Source: Syntrophomonas sp. UBA4922
GTDB taxonomy: Bacteria > Bacillota > Syntrophomonadia > Syntrophomonadales > Syntrophomonadaceae
DNA: 11,308 nucleotides
NCBI GenBank assembly: GCA_002398825.1
Contig: DHBS01000051.1
Location: forward strand, 1,778 to 13,085
Direction of reading: 5' to 3'
The translations under genes and the position numbers were made by a program. The stretch's first letter is position 1. Every line of letters starts with the position of its first letter. The notes below the pieces were generated by a model. That model ran no database searches, was not told the origin of the DNA, and saw nothing but the letters and a program-made list of their open reading frames with translations. Positions 1 to 6,466 of the stretch are shown piece by piece.

Positions 1-75
1 GGCCCGTTGGTCAAGCGGTTAAGACACCGGCCTTTCACGCCGGTAACAGGGGTTCGAGTCCCCTAGGGGTCACCA
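1..75 (+). tRNA. tRNA-Glu (anticodon UUC)
   Basis: A complete cloverleaf can be folded. The anticodon stem is 27-31/39-43 with loop 32-38 and anticodon TTC at 34-36. The T stem is 48-52/60-64 with loop TTCGAGT. The acceptor stem is 1-7/65-71, followed by discriminator A72 and an encoded CCA at 73-75. The acceptor stem carries a G-U pair (2/70) and an apparent G-G mismatch (6/66), where a C opposite G6 would be expected. The next tRNA begins at the very next base, so the two are surely one transcript. The window starts at the first tRNA base, so the promoter and any upstream tRNA genes are not visible. Confidence 0.95.
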
Positions 76-151
76 GGGCGATTAGCTCAGTTGGGAGAGC
101 ACCTGCCTTACAAGCAGGGGGTCGGCAGTTCGAGCCTGTCATCGCCCACCA
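76..151 (+). tRNA. tRNA-Val (anticodon UAC)
   Basis: A full cloverleaf is present. The acceptor GGGCGAT pairs with ATCGCCC, the D arm contains AGCTCAGTTGGGAGAGC, and the anticodon stem 102-106/114-118 holds loop CTTACAA with TAC at 109-111. The T loop is TTCGAGC and the 3' end is ACCA, so CCA is encoded. It follows the Glu tRNA with no spacer, so one RNase P cut should generate both the 5' end of this tRNA and the CCA end of the previous one. A strong terminator follows 13 bases downstream. Confidence 0.97.
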
Positions 152-164
152 TAGCAAACTGGAG

Positions 165-191
165 GAGCCGCGAATATTCGCGGCTCTTTTT
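165..191 (+). terminator. Rho-independent terminator of the tRNA cluster
   Basis: Positions 165-186 form a perfect 22-base palindrome (GAGCCGCG, AATATT centre, CGCGGCTC), immediately followed by five T at 187-191. This is a textbook intrinsic terminator 13 bases after the Val tRNA. It should insulate the tRNA transcript from the hexokinase gene. Confidence 0.95.
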
Positions 192-550
192 GCCTCTCCA
201 CAGTCTTCTCTTCTTTATATCTGGACTCTGACCCGCAATATGTATAGAATTGACTCAAGCTCAGAAAAATCCACGACCAGAATTTACCGGTTATATCAGC
301 TTCCCGGAACCGAAACCGGGGGGCGGGGATAATGCGGCAAAAATCAGGCTTTAGCTACCCGGGGCCACTTGGAACCCATAGCTTTGAATATGGAAGTTGC
401 GATGATATCACGCTTTTGCTCAACCTGCCCTTGCCCTGCTGCTGATTAAATCAGGGCTTTAATGAAAAAATAAAGGCAGCGAGATGGAATTAAGCGCTTT
501 AAGCCGGTCTCTGTCCGGATCGGGCCGGGCTGATATAAGAAGGTGCACTG
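192..550. other. Intergenic region, no gene recognised
   Basis: This 359-base gap between the tRNA terminator and the hexokinase gene holds no ORF with a credible ribosome binding site. A 30-codon ATG frame at 240-332 has no Shine-Dalgarno sequence and no recognisable product. A TTGACT hexamer at 250-255 has no matching -10 at 16-18 bases. A short inverted repeat (GCCCTG...CAGGGC, with CTGATTAAATCAG inside) lies near 433-457 and could be a leader hairpin. The hexokinase promoter must lie here, but I cannot place it with confidence. Confidence 0.5.
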
Positions 551-1858
551 ATGAAGGATAATGTGGTCAAAAACATATCGGACTCATTCCGGATAAACTC
601 GGTAGAGGCTATTGCCGAGGCTTTTGCCGGTGAATTGGAGCGGGCTTTACACAACCGGCCCAGTTCATTGAAAATCCTGCCTTCCTATCTGTCATCACCC
701 ACTGGTCAGGAACGGGGCGAGTATATAGCAGTCGATTTGGGCGGCACCAATGTCCGGGTTATGGCGGTTTCCCTTCTGGGGCAAGGCCGTAGCATTATAA
801 CCAAACAGATCAGCCGCCCTTTGGCAGATGCCGGGCAGGGCTACGATTTGACTGCTGCTGCCAGCACCGGCAGGGATATGTTCGCTTTTATAGCCGGGCT
901 GGTTGAAGAAGTGCGGCTTGAAGGGCAGAGTTATAAGCTGGGACTGACATTTTCCTATCCGATGCAGCAGGATGCGGTTGATAAAGCCCGTCTGTTGGAG
1001 TGGACCAAAGAGATCAAAACCAGCGCCACCGTAGGGCGGGATATCAAATTAATGTTGACTGAAGCCCTGGAGGGGCGCGGCCTGTACCCTATCATGCCAA
1101 CTGCCATCATCAATGACACAGTTGCCGCCTTTATGGCTGGAGCCTACTCTGAACCCGCGGTCTGCGCCGGATCGATATGCGGCACCGGACACAACACCTG
1201 TTATTGTGAACCATCTCTTTATACGCCGTCTGGTCTGCCGATGATCGTCAACATTGAAGCCGGCAATTTTGCAGCGGTACCGGAGAACTTTTATGACCGG
1301 CGTTTGGACAGCCAAAGCCTTGATCCGGGCAAACAGCGCCTGGAAAAAATGGTTTCCGGGAAATACATGGGAGAATTGTTTCGCCTGGTCTTTCTCGATC
1401 TGCTGGATCAACAGATTCTGCCTTCCCCGTATGGAGGCCAAAACTGTATCAATCAGCCGTTTATGTTGGGCGCCGAGGTGCTCAGCTGGTTGAGAGCGGA
1501 CGCCCCCCTGGCGAGGAAACAGCTGGATGACTGGCTGTGCCAGCAGGGCTTTCCCCATTATCGGGATCAAGATATTGCCATGCTGAAAGCGGCGGGGCAT
1601 GCTATTATAGACCGGGCCGTACAACTGATTGCGGCCAGCTACTTGGCGGTAACCGAAAGATCAAGGCAATTAAAGCAAGGCCAGGCCGTGGCGGTGGATG
1701 GCAGCGTGTTCCTGAAGCTCCCCGGTTTTGCAGCGGCAGTGGAGAAGCTGATCAATCAACACCGGGAAGGATATCCTGCTGTTGCGTTGATACCCGTCGC
1801 CAATGGCTCAAGTCTGGGAGCGGCTGTAGCCGCAGCCCAGGAAGGGCGGTCAACGTAA
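551..1858 (+). CDS. Hexokinase, eukaryotic type (glucose/hexose kinase)
   Basis: This 435-residue protein should phosphorylate glucose or related hexoses with ATP in the cytoplasm, feeding glycolysis. It matches the eukaryotic-type hexokinase family rather than the ROK or Glk glucokinases usual in bacteria. Signatures in order are: phosphate-1 motif VDLGGTNVRV (61-70), sugar-binding SYPMQQ (135-140), WTKEIK (151-156), IND with the catalytic Asp189 (187-189), the GTGHNTCY loop (211-218), NIEAGNF with Glu236, LEKMVSGKYMGE with Glu265 (264-275), VDGSVF (382-387), and a C-terminal adenosine-binding NGSSLGAA (418-425). All key catalytic and glucose-contacting residues known for the family appear to be present, and the length fits a single-domain hexokinase of about 450 residues. 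The ATG at 551 follows AGAAGGTG (538-545) at good spacing. The cca-like gene starts 26 bases after the stop, so the two are probably co-transcribed. Exact sugar preference cannot be read from the sequence. Confidence 0.9.
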   Translation: MKDNVVKNISDSFRINSVEAIAEAFAGELERALHNRPSSLKILPSYLSSPTGQERGEYIAVDLGGTNVRVMAVSLLGQGRSIITKQISRPLADAGQGYDLTAAASTGRDMFAFIAGLVEEVRLEGQSYKLGLTFSYPMQQDAVDKARLLEWTKEIKTSATVGRDIKLMLTEALEGRGLYPIMPTAIINDTVAAFMAGAYSEPAVCAGSICGTGHNTCYCEPSLYTPSGLPMIVNIEAGNFAAVPENFYDRRLDSQSLDPGKQRLEKMVSGKYMGELFRLVFLDLLDQQILPSPYGGQNCINQPFMLGAEVLSWLRADAPLARKQLDDWLCQQGFPHYRDQDIAMLKAAGHAIIDRAVQLIAASYLAVTERSRQLKQGQAVAVDGSVFLKLPGFAAAVEKLINQHREGYPAVALIPVANGSSLGAAVAAAQEGRST

Positions 1859-1884
1859 GTCGTAAGCTGATGGGAGGCTCGCTT

Positions 1885-3198
1885 ATGCACATTAAACTAC
1901 CCGATCATATTGAACATGTTCTGAATGAGCTTCGGAATCAGGGTTTTCAGGCAGCTGTAGCGGGGGGAGCGGTGCGGGATCTGCTTATGGACCGCTCCCC
2001 CCGGGATTTTGACGTGGTCTGTTCCGCTGAAGCCGGTGAGGTGGCGAGGCTGTTTGAAAAGACCCTTCCTATCGGTATAAAACATGGGACTACAGTGGTC
2101 ATGGTGGGCGATAATCGGGTCGAGGTCACCAGCTGCCGGGGGAGTGGTGCAGGTGGCGGCTGGGCTGTGCGGCTGCAGGAGGATTTGCTGCACCGGGATT
2201 TTACCGTCAATGCCATGGCTATTGACGGCAGCGGCGCACTTATCGATCCCTGGGGAGGCCGGCAGGATATTGCCGCCAGGTTGATCAGGGCGCCTGAAAA
2301 CCAGGCCGGAGAGCGCTTCCGCGAAGATCCCCTGCGCATGCTGCGGGCGGTTAGACTGGCTGCGGTTCTGGATTTTCGACTGGATGACAGTTTGAGCCCC
2401 GCCATGGAAGAATGTTTGGACTTGATAGACAGTGTTGCTGCGGAGAGAATCAAAGAAGAGTTGGCTGCTATTCTGGTATCGGAGCACCCCGCCAGGGGCC
2501 TGCGGCTTATGGTTGAAACCGGTCTGATGCAACGAATCATCCCTGAGGTGATGGCCATGGTAGGGTTTGAACAGCACAACCCGGCCCATATCAATGATGT
2601 GTTCAATCATTCCCTGGCGGTAGTGGAGAATGTGCCTGCACAGCTGGAAATCCGTTTGGCGGCCTTGCTCCATGATATCGGCAAGCCGGCTACTTTTACC
2701 ATGGACAGCCGCGGTATCGGCCATTTCTATCATCATCAGCAGGAAAGCCAGCGGCAGACCTTGCAGATATTGAAGCGCCTCAGATTCAGCCGGGCCGTTG
2801 TCGATAAGGTCAGCACACTGGTCGGGAATCATATGTACTGGCTGACCAGGCCTGACCGTGAAGCGGTCATCCGGCTTCTCATCCAGGTGGGAGAGGACAA
2901 CCTGCCCGATCTTTTCACACTGCAAAAAGCCGATATCAACGGCAGCGCCTCTTTTCATGACAGTTCTTTTATCGATCAGGCCCAGCGGATTTACCAGAAA
3001 GTGGTTGATAGTCAGGCTCCTTTGAACATTAAGGATTTGGCGGTCAACGGACGCGATCTGATGGAGATCGGCTACCAGGCTGACGCCAAACTGGGCCAGG
3101 CCTTGCGGCTGCTGCTGGAAATGGTGCTCAAGAACTCTGTGGAAAACCGGAAAGAGAAGCTCCTGGCAGCGGCCCGGGAGCTGCTGGCCGCCCCATAA
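1885..3198 (+). CDS. cca: tRNA nucleotidyltransferase (CCA-, possibly CC-adding), class II with HD-like region
   Basis: This 437-residue class II tRNA nucleotidyltransferase/poly(A) polymerase family enzyme adds or repairs the 3' CCA end of tRNA. Visible motifs are GGAVRD (27-32) and the metal-binding DFD (41-43) of motif A, HRDFTVNAMA (103-112) of motif B with His where Arg is usual, EDPLR (147-151) of motif D (the nucleotide-selecting template), and AERIKEEL (186-193). A C-terminal HD-like segment includes HINDVFNHS (235-243) and LLHDIGK (261-267). The stretch between EVTSC and QEDL is only about 13 residues and lacks the Arg-Arg-Pro-containing flexible loop of CCA-adding relatives such as that of Bacillus. 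Loss of this loop is the known hallmark of CC-adding enzymes. The ATG at 1885 is chosen because GGGAGG (1872-1877) sits 7 bases upstream. An in-frame ATG at 1870 has no comparable site, and a longer upstream frame overlaps the hexokinase gene. Confidence 0.9.
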   Translation: MHIKLPDHIEHVLNELRNQGFQAAVAGGAVRDLLMDRSPRDFDVVCSAEAGEVARLFEKTLPIGIKHGTTVVMVGDNRVEVTSCRGSGAGGGWAVRLQEDLLHRDFTVNAMAIDGSGALIDPWGGRQDIAARLIRAPENQAGERFREDPLRMLRAVRLAAVLDFRLDDSLSPAMEECLDLIDSVAAERIKEELAAILVSEHPARGLRLMVETGLMQRIIPEVMAMVGFEQHNPAHINDVFNHSLAVVENVPAQLEIRLAALLHDIGKPATFTMDSRGIGHFYHHQQESQRQTLQILKRLRFSRAVVDKVSTLVGNHMYWLTRPDREAVIRLLIQVGEDNLPDLFTLQKADINGSASFHDSSFIDQAQRIYQKVVDSQAPLNIKDLAVNGRDLMEIGYQADAKLGQALRLLLEMVLKNSVENRKEKLLAAARELLAAP

Positions 3199-3358
3199 TC
3201 ATATTTGCAGCTCCCAATGACCAAATCACCTGGTTTTGGGCTGATACCCAGCACTATTTATCCTGTCGTCCGCCTAGTTAAGACCCCTTGATTCCGGCCT
3301 GCATAAAGATGCGGCTTCATATTGGCAGCATAACTTGAAACAAGCAGGGAATAATCAA

Positions 3359-3383
3359 GACCGGCTGCTTGCCGCAGCCGGTC
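3359..3383 (-). terminator. Perfect 10-bp hairpin between convergent genes, probable terminator
   Basis: GACCGGCTGC (3359-3368) pairs perfectly with GCAGCCGGTC (3374-3383) around a five-base loop. It lies between the plus-strand cca gene and the minus-strand gene ending at 3421. Read on the minus strand it is followed by a T-rich but imperfect tail (TTGATTATT). On the plus strand no T run follows. It most likely terminates the minus-strand gene and may slow readthrough from cca. Confidence 0.5.
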
Positions 3384-3420
3384 CGGTGATCTTAGGGAAG
3401 AAATAATGCCCGGGATTCAG

Positions 3421-3951
3421 TTATTCTTCAGTTAGTGATAAATCGGTAATCTTCCAGTTTCCCTCGATTAAGCGGGATGTGATCTGATAAATGTAGCTGT
3501 CACCGGGTTGATAACAATCTGCCAGGCGGACCTTAATCAGGGTGCAGTCCTCTTGCGGGATTATGGCGGCTTGAGCCCGGTCCGCCACGGTCAGCAGGGG
3601 AATGCCTTCACAGGGGATTATCCTCAGGGTGCCGTCAGGGCCGGTGAAAGTATAGGCTTTAAGGATGTCATCCGCAAGTCCCGCCTCAAAGCCCGCCAGG
3701 AGATAGTCATAGGCCTCGGCGTAGCTTCGGCCATGCCGGGAAACAGGGTAGATGTCGCAATCCTCGATATCGCTATCGCTGAAAAAAGATGACAATAGGT
3801 TAAAGGATTTAACGGCAGCTTCAAAAGCATCAGCCGGCTGCGCCGGTGCCGAACTGCTGTCCAAGGCTGACAGATTGGCAACAGGCCACATAACCGGACC
3901 GCTCCAACAGAGAAATAACAGCAAACCCAAGCCTGTCATGCTGATGCGCAA
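3421..3951 (-). CDS. Small secreted or membrane-anchored protein of unknown function
   Basis: I do not recognise this family. The chosen start is a TTG at 3951, giving about 176 residues. A GAGG/AGGAG-rich stretch lies just upstream, and a TATAAT-type promoter at 3989-4016 would leave any earlier ATG (3990, 4095) at or before the promoter. ATG 3939 is the alternative start. The N-terminus (LRISMTGLGLLLFLCWSG...) has one basic residue and a hydrophobic stretch, like a signal peptide or membrane anchor. The Cys in it is not in a clear lipobox. The rest is acidic and mixed alpha/beta in character and ends with IEGNWKITDLSL, a pattern common in NTF2-like or other small extracytoplasmic domains. 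Four Cys residues lie outside the anchor (in DCDIY, PCEG, EDCT, ADCYQ), so disulfides are possible. It stands alone, convergent with cca. Confidence 0.65.
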   Translation of the reverse strand: MRISMTGLGLLLFLCWSGPVMWPVANLSALDSSSAPAQPADAFEAAVKSFNLLSSFFSDSDIEDCDIYPVSRHGRSYAEAYDYLLAGFEAGLADDILKAYTFTGPDGTLRIIPCEGIPLLTVADRAQAAIIPQEDCTLIKVRLADCYQPGDSYIYQITSRLIEGNWKITDLSLTEE

Positions 3952-3988
3952 ATAACCCTCGTCCTCTCTCCTGGGATCTATAATTCCC

Positions 3989-4016
3989 ATTATAAGGATA
4001 TGAATAGAGACCACAA
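3989..4016 (-). promoter_or_regulatory. Promoter of the small secreted-protein gene
   Basis: On the minus strand a perfect TATAAT (-10, at 3989-3994) lies 16 bases after TTGTGG (-35, at 4011-4016, weak). Transcription would begin near 3982, leaving a leader of about 30 bases that carries AGGAGAGAGG before the TTG at 3951. The -35 match is poor, so confidence is moderate. Confidence 0.55.
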
Positions 4017-4075
4017 GCAGAGCTTTCCGCCAATATCCCCTATTTGTCGGACCCCCGCACATCGGCTCGAACCGG

Positions 4076-4102
4076 CCGGGGTGAGCGTAAAGCACACCCC
4101 GG
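4076..4102. terminator. Strong GC-rich hairpin downstream of the ABC-F gene
   Basis: CCGGGGTG (4076-4083) pairs with CACCCCGG (4095-4102). After one A-A mismatch two further GC pairs close a GTAAA loop. It lies about 200 bases downstream of the ABC-F stop and upstream of the next minus-strand promoter, so it may end the ABC-F transcript. No T run follows on either strand, so it is not a canonical intrinsic terminator. The rest of 4103-4295 holds only short GC-rich inverted repeats (for example TAGCCG/CGGCTA at 4139-4156 and GCTCT/AGAGC near 4219-4232) and no gene I can support. Confidence 0.35.
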
Positions 4103-4295
4103 ATTTACTGAGGTGAAATCGGCTGTAATTCGCATTTATAGCCGCTTCCACGGCTAGAGCGGAGGAGCTGGCCGGACAGGTGTGAGCGGCCCGGCCCCAT
4201 GGTTACCTTGCTGAACCTGCTCTGAATAGAGCCGGGAGGCCGGCGGCCGGTATCGCAATTAATATCCTGGTGCCGGTTATTGGGGGAAAAAGGTC

Positions 4296-6020
4296 TTATT
4301 GCCCCATATTCCTCAACTGTTCTACAACCGCCAGAAACTCTGCCTCCACCTTGAGATATTCGACCTCTTTGCAGCGGCGGTCGATCAAAGACAGCTCGCT
4401 TAACAGGCGGTCTTTTTTCATCTCCAGCTCCATGCGCCTTTCGGCAATTGCATGCCAGCGGAGCGAGCTGCGGTCAAGCTGGTATTCTGCATAGGATTGA
4501 GGATGAATCATTATTTTCCGGTTCTCAATGATCCATACCTGATCGGCCACCCGCTCCAGCAAATAACGGTCATGGGAGACCACGATCAGCGAACCGCCGA
4601 AGGCTGTCAGGGCCTGTTCCAGCTTGTGGCGGCTGTCCGCATCCATATAATTGCTGGGCTCATCCAGCAAGATCAGATCGGAGCTCCCCAGGAGCAATTT
4701 GGCCAGGGCGACCCTGAGCCGCTCGCCCATACTCAACACCCGGCAGGGCTTATAAACAGAATCACCGGTAAACAGCAGGTCAGCCAAAAGATTCCGTACC
4801 CGCTGCCGATCGGTGCAGAATGCGCCCGCTTCCTGCAAGACCGTGCGCTCCTGGTTGAGGGCCTTCATTTCCTGCTCCAGATATCCCACCTTTAAGGAAG
4901 GGGAGAGCCACAGCGAGCCTTCGTCCAGGGGCTCTAACCCGGCGATGATGCGCAGCAAAGTGGTCTTGCCGCTGCCGTTAGGGCCTGTCAGGGCGGCCTT
5001 CCGGCCGTGGCTCAGGCTGATTGCGCTGTTGGTAAACAGCGTTTTGCCGGGAAAAGATTTGGATAGATCTTCGCCCCATACAATGCAGTTGTTGGAGCGC
5101 CTCCCGGCGGTGAAAGACAGGTCGATGCCCCTGGCTTTGCGGGGACGGGCGATACGCTCCTCCTGCAAGCGTTCCAGGCGTTTGATATTGTTTTTAACCC
5201 GGCTTTCCAGTTTTTTGGCCTTGCCCCGGAAAAAAACCTTGCCGCCTTTTTTCAGCCCCAGATCCGCCGCCTTCTGTGCGGCCTTGCGATGAGCCTGCCC
5301 CGCCCATTGCTTCTGCTCTTCAATAGCCTCCTGAAGCTTGCGGGCCTGTTTTTCCTGATCGAAATAAAGCCTGGTGTCCTGTGCCAGTTTTTTCAGCCTG
5401 GCCTGATAGAAATCCGAGTAGTTGCCTGGATAAGCGGTAATGCCATGCTGGGACAGTTCCAGTACCCGCCCGACGGTCCGATCCAGAAAATAGCGGTCAT
5501 GGGACACCATGATGACAGTATCTGGAGAATCATTTATATAGGCTTGCAGCCACTGCAGGTTTTCTATGTCCAGGTGATTGGTTGGTTCGTCCAATAACAA
5601 CAATTCCGCCTCCGCCAGCCACAGCCCGGCCAGCTGCAAACGGGTTCTTTCCCCGCTGCTCAGATTCCCAAGGGGCTGCTCTTTGAGCTGGCGGAAAGCA
5701 AATTGCTTAAGGGCTTCGTCTGCTGATCGATGGCCTGACCCTGATAAATGAGCCTCTTGCAGCCACTGCCCCACGGTCAGATTGCGGCCGCTGCTAAACT
5801 GCTGCGTCATCAGCCTGCACACAGTCCCGGGCTTGATTTTAACCTGACCAGTCCCGGCCCGATCAATTCCGGCTATAATCCGAAGCAAGCTTGACTTTCC
5901 GACCCCGTTAGGACCCACCAGGGCTACTTTTTCGCCTTTTTGCACCTGGAAGCTGACACCGCTGAAGATGTCATTTTCCCCAAAACTCTGACTGACATGA
6001 TCTACAGATAACAAAAGCAT
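4296..6020 (-). CDS. ABC-F family ATPase (ribosome-associated, possibly antibiotic-protection type)
   Basis: This 574-residue soluble protein has two ATP-binding cassettes and no membrane segments, the plan of ABC-F translation factors that bind the ribosomal E site. NBD1 has Walker A GPNGVGKS (36-43), signature LSSGER (120-125), Walker B LLLLDEP (140-146) and SHD (173-175). NBD2 has GPNGSGKT (346-353), LSMGER (429-434), LILLDEP (449-455) and SHD (482-484). Both catalytic Glu residues (145, 454) are present. Between the domains a long basic, helical linker (about 208-295) forms the P-site tRNA interaction motif. A charged C-terminal helical extension follows (about 520-570). The long linker, the NYMD variant in NBD2 and the long 5' leader recall resistance ABC-Fs of the Lsa/Vga/VmlR kind, but assignment to resistance rather than a housekeeping role is inference. 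AAGGAGTGG precedes the ATG at 6020. The gene has its own promoter, separate from degV upstream. Confidence 0.92.
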   Translation of the reverse strand: MLLLSVDHVSQSFGENDIFSGVSFQVQKGEKVALVGPNGVGKSSLLRIIAGIDRAGTGQVKIKPGTVCRLMTQQFSSGRNLTVGQWLQEAHLSGSGHRSADEALKQFAFRQLKEQPLGNLSSGERTRLQLAGLWLAEAELLLLDEPTNHLDIENLQWLQAYINDSPDTVIMVSHDRYFLDRTVGRVLELSQHGITAYPGNYSDFYQARLKKLAQDTRLYFDQEKQARKLQEAIEEQKQWAGQAHRKAAQKAADLGLKKGGKVFFRGKAKKLESRVKNNIKRLERLQEERIARPRKARGIDLSFTAGRRSNNCIVWGEDLSKSFPGKTLFTNSAISLSHGRKAALTGPNGSGKTTLLRIIAGLEPLDEGSLWLSPSLKVGYLEQEMKALNQERTVLQEAGAFCTDRQRVRNLLADLLFTGDSVYKPCRVLSMGERLRVALAKLLLGSSDLILLDEPSNYMDADSRHKLEQALTAFGGSLIVVSHDRYLLERVADQVWIIENRKIMIHPQSYAEYQLDRSSLRWHAIAERRMELEMKKDRLLSELSLIDRRCKEVEYLKVEAEFLAVVEQLRNMGQ

Positions 6021-6224
6021 TCAAACCACTCCTTATGGCCTGAATGCTACTTCCGATAGGGCCGGTTCCATACAACCAAGAACTCAAGGCGATATCATTC
6101 ACCTGGTCTGAACCGAATATAAACAATCCAAAGAAACCGGCTGCACCGGACAGTAACATCCATCATCGATATGAGTTTGATGTTACTTAATTCCTCACCG
6201 GCTTCTCCTTTCTGCTCAGACCTT
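6021..6224 (-). promoter_or_regulatory. Structured 5' leader of the ABC-F gene with candidate mini-uORF
   Basis: From the predicted start site near 6224 to the ABC-F ATG runs a leader of about 200 bases. It holds AAGGAG (6205-6210), then six bases, then a three-codon frame GTG-AGG-AAT-TAA (6198 to 6187). A 9-bp perfect hairpin, AGTAACATC/GATGTTACT (6179-6187 with 6152-6160), begins at the last base of that stop codon. Other complementary segments (GGTCTGA/TCAGACC; GCCGGTT/AACCGGC; CGGTTC/GAACCG) could form competing folds. Known resistance-type ABC-F genes are often controlled by short leader ORFs and alternative RNA structures. Here no clear T-run terminator is visible, so any control might act on translation instead. 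The mechanism is inference. Confidence 0.4.
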
Positions 6225-6230
6225 TTTATT

Positions 6231-6259
6231 AATATATTATGTAAACCAGTCCCGGTCAA
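6231..6259 (-). promoter_or_regulatory. Sigma-A-type promoter of the ABC-F gene
   Basis: On the minus strand TTGACC (-35, at 6254-6259) is separated by exactly 17 bases from TATATT (-10, at 6231-6236). Both hexamers match the consensus at five of six positions. The start site is expected near 6224, giving the long leader described separately. Confidence 0.75.
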
Positions 6260-6266
6260 GGTTGCG

Positions 6267-6451
6267 GCAGGCTAAAGCCTGCAATGTTTTGGATTGCCGG
6301 AACAATCCATGCCCGCTTATCCGCCGGGGCTGAATCCAAAGCCAAACCACGATTTAACCGAACTTAGGTATCGTTTCAAAGCAGGATGCGCATAGCGAGT
6401 CCGAAGCTGCCGCCGGCCGAAAGAGTATTAACGGTTCGGGCATCGGCCGGC
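6267..6451. other. Cluster of inverted repeats between degV and the ABC-F promoter
   Basis: This stretch between the degV stop and the ABC-F promoter has no supportable gene but holds three perfect inverted repeats. They are GCAGGC-TAAA-GCCTGC (6267-6282), TGGATTG/CAATCCA with a six-base loop (6290-6309), and GCCGGCCGA/TCGGCCGGC with a 22-base loop (6412-6420 and 6443-6451). None is followed by a T run on the minus strand, so none is a canonical intrinsic terminator for degV. The last, 16 bases after the degV stop, is the best candidate for a 3'-end stabilising or terminating structure. Confidence 0.4.
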
Positions 6452-6466
6452 ATGCGGTGATACAGG

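Noticed and set aside
250..278. TTGACT at 250-255 as hexokinase promoter
   Set aside because: No acceptable -10 hexamer lies 16-18 bases downstream, and it would be about 270 bases from the gene.
240..332. A 30-codon ATG frame after the tRNA genes
   Set aside because: No Shine-Dalgarno sequence, low-complexity Ser/Gly-rich product, no conservation evidence.
1537..1884. In-frame N-terminal extension of the tRNA nucleotidyltransferase
   Set aside because: It overlaps the hexokinase gene in another frame, has no family similarity, and a good ribosome binding site marks ATG 1885.
1897..2958. Long open frame antisense to the tRNA nucleotidyltransferase gene
   Set aside because: The opposite strand encodes a protein with clear family motifs, and this frame has no recognisable domain. 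It is a by-product of codon bias.
3952..4095. Earlier ATG starts (4095, 3990) for the secreted-protein gene
   Set aside because: They lie at or upstream of the predicted promoter and lack a Shine-Dalgarno sequence. The TTG at 3951 has one.
5971..6159. A 62-codon frame in the ABC-F leader overlapping the ABC-F start
   Set aside because: It has no ribosome binding site, its N-terminal part overlaps the leader hairpin, and no domain is recognisable. It could still be a leader ORF, but support is too weak.
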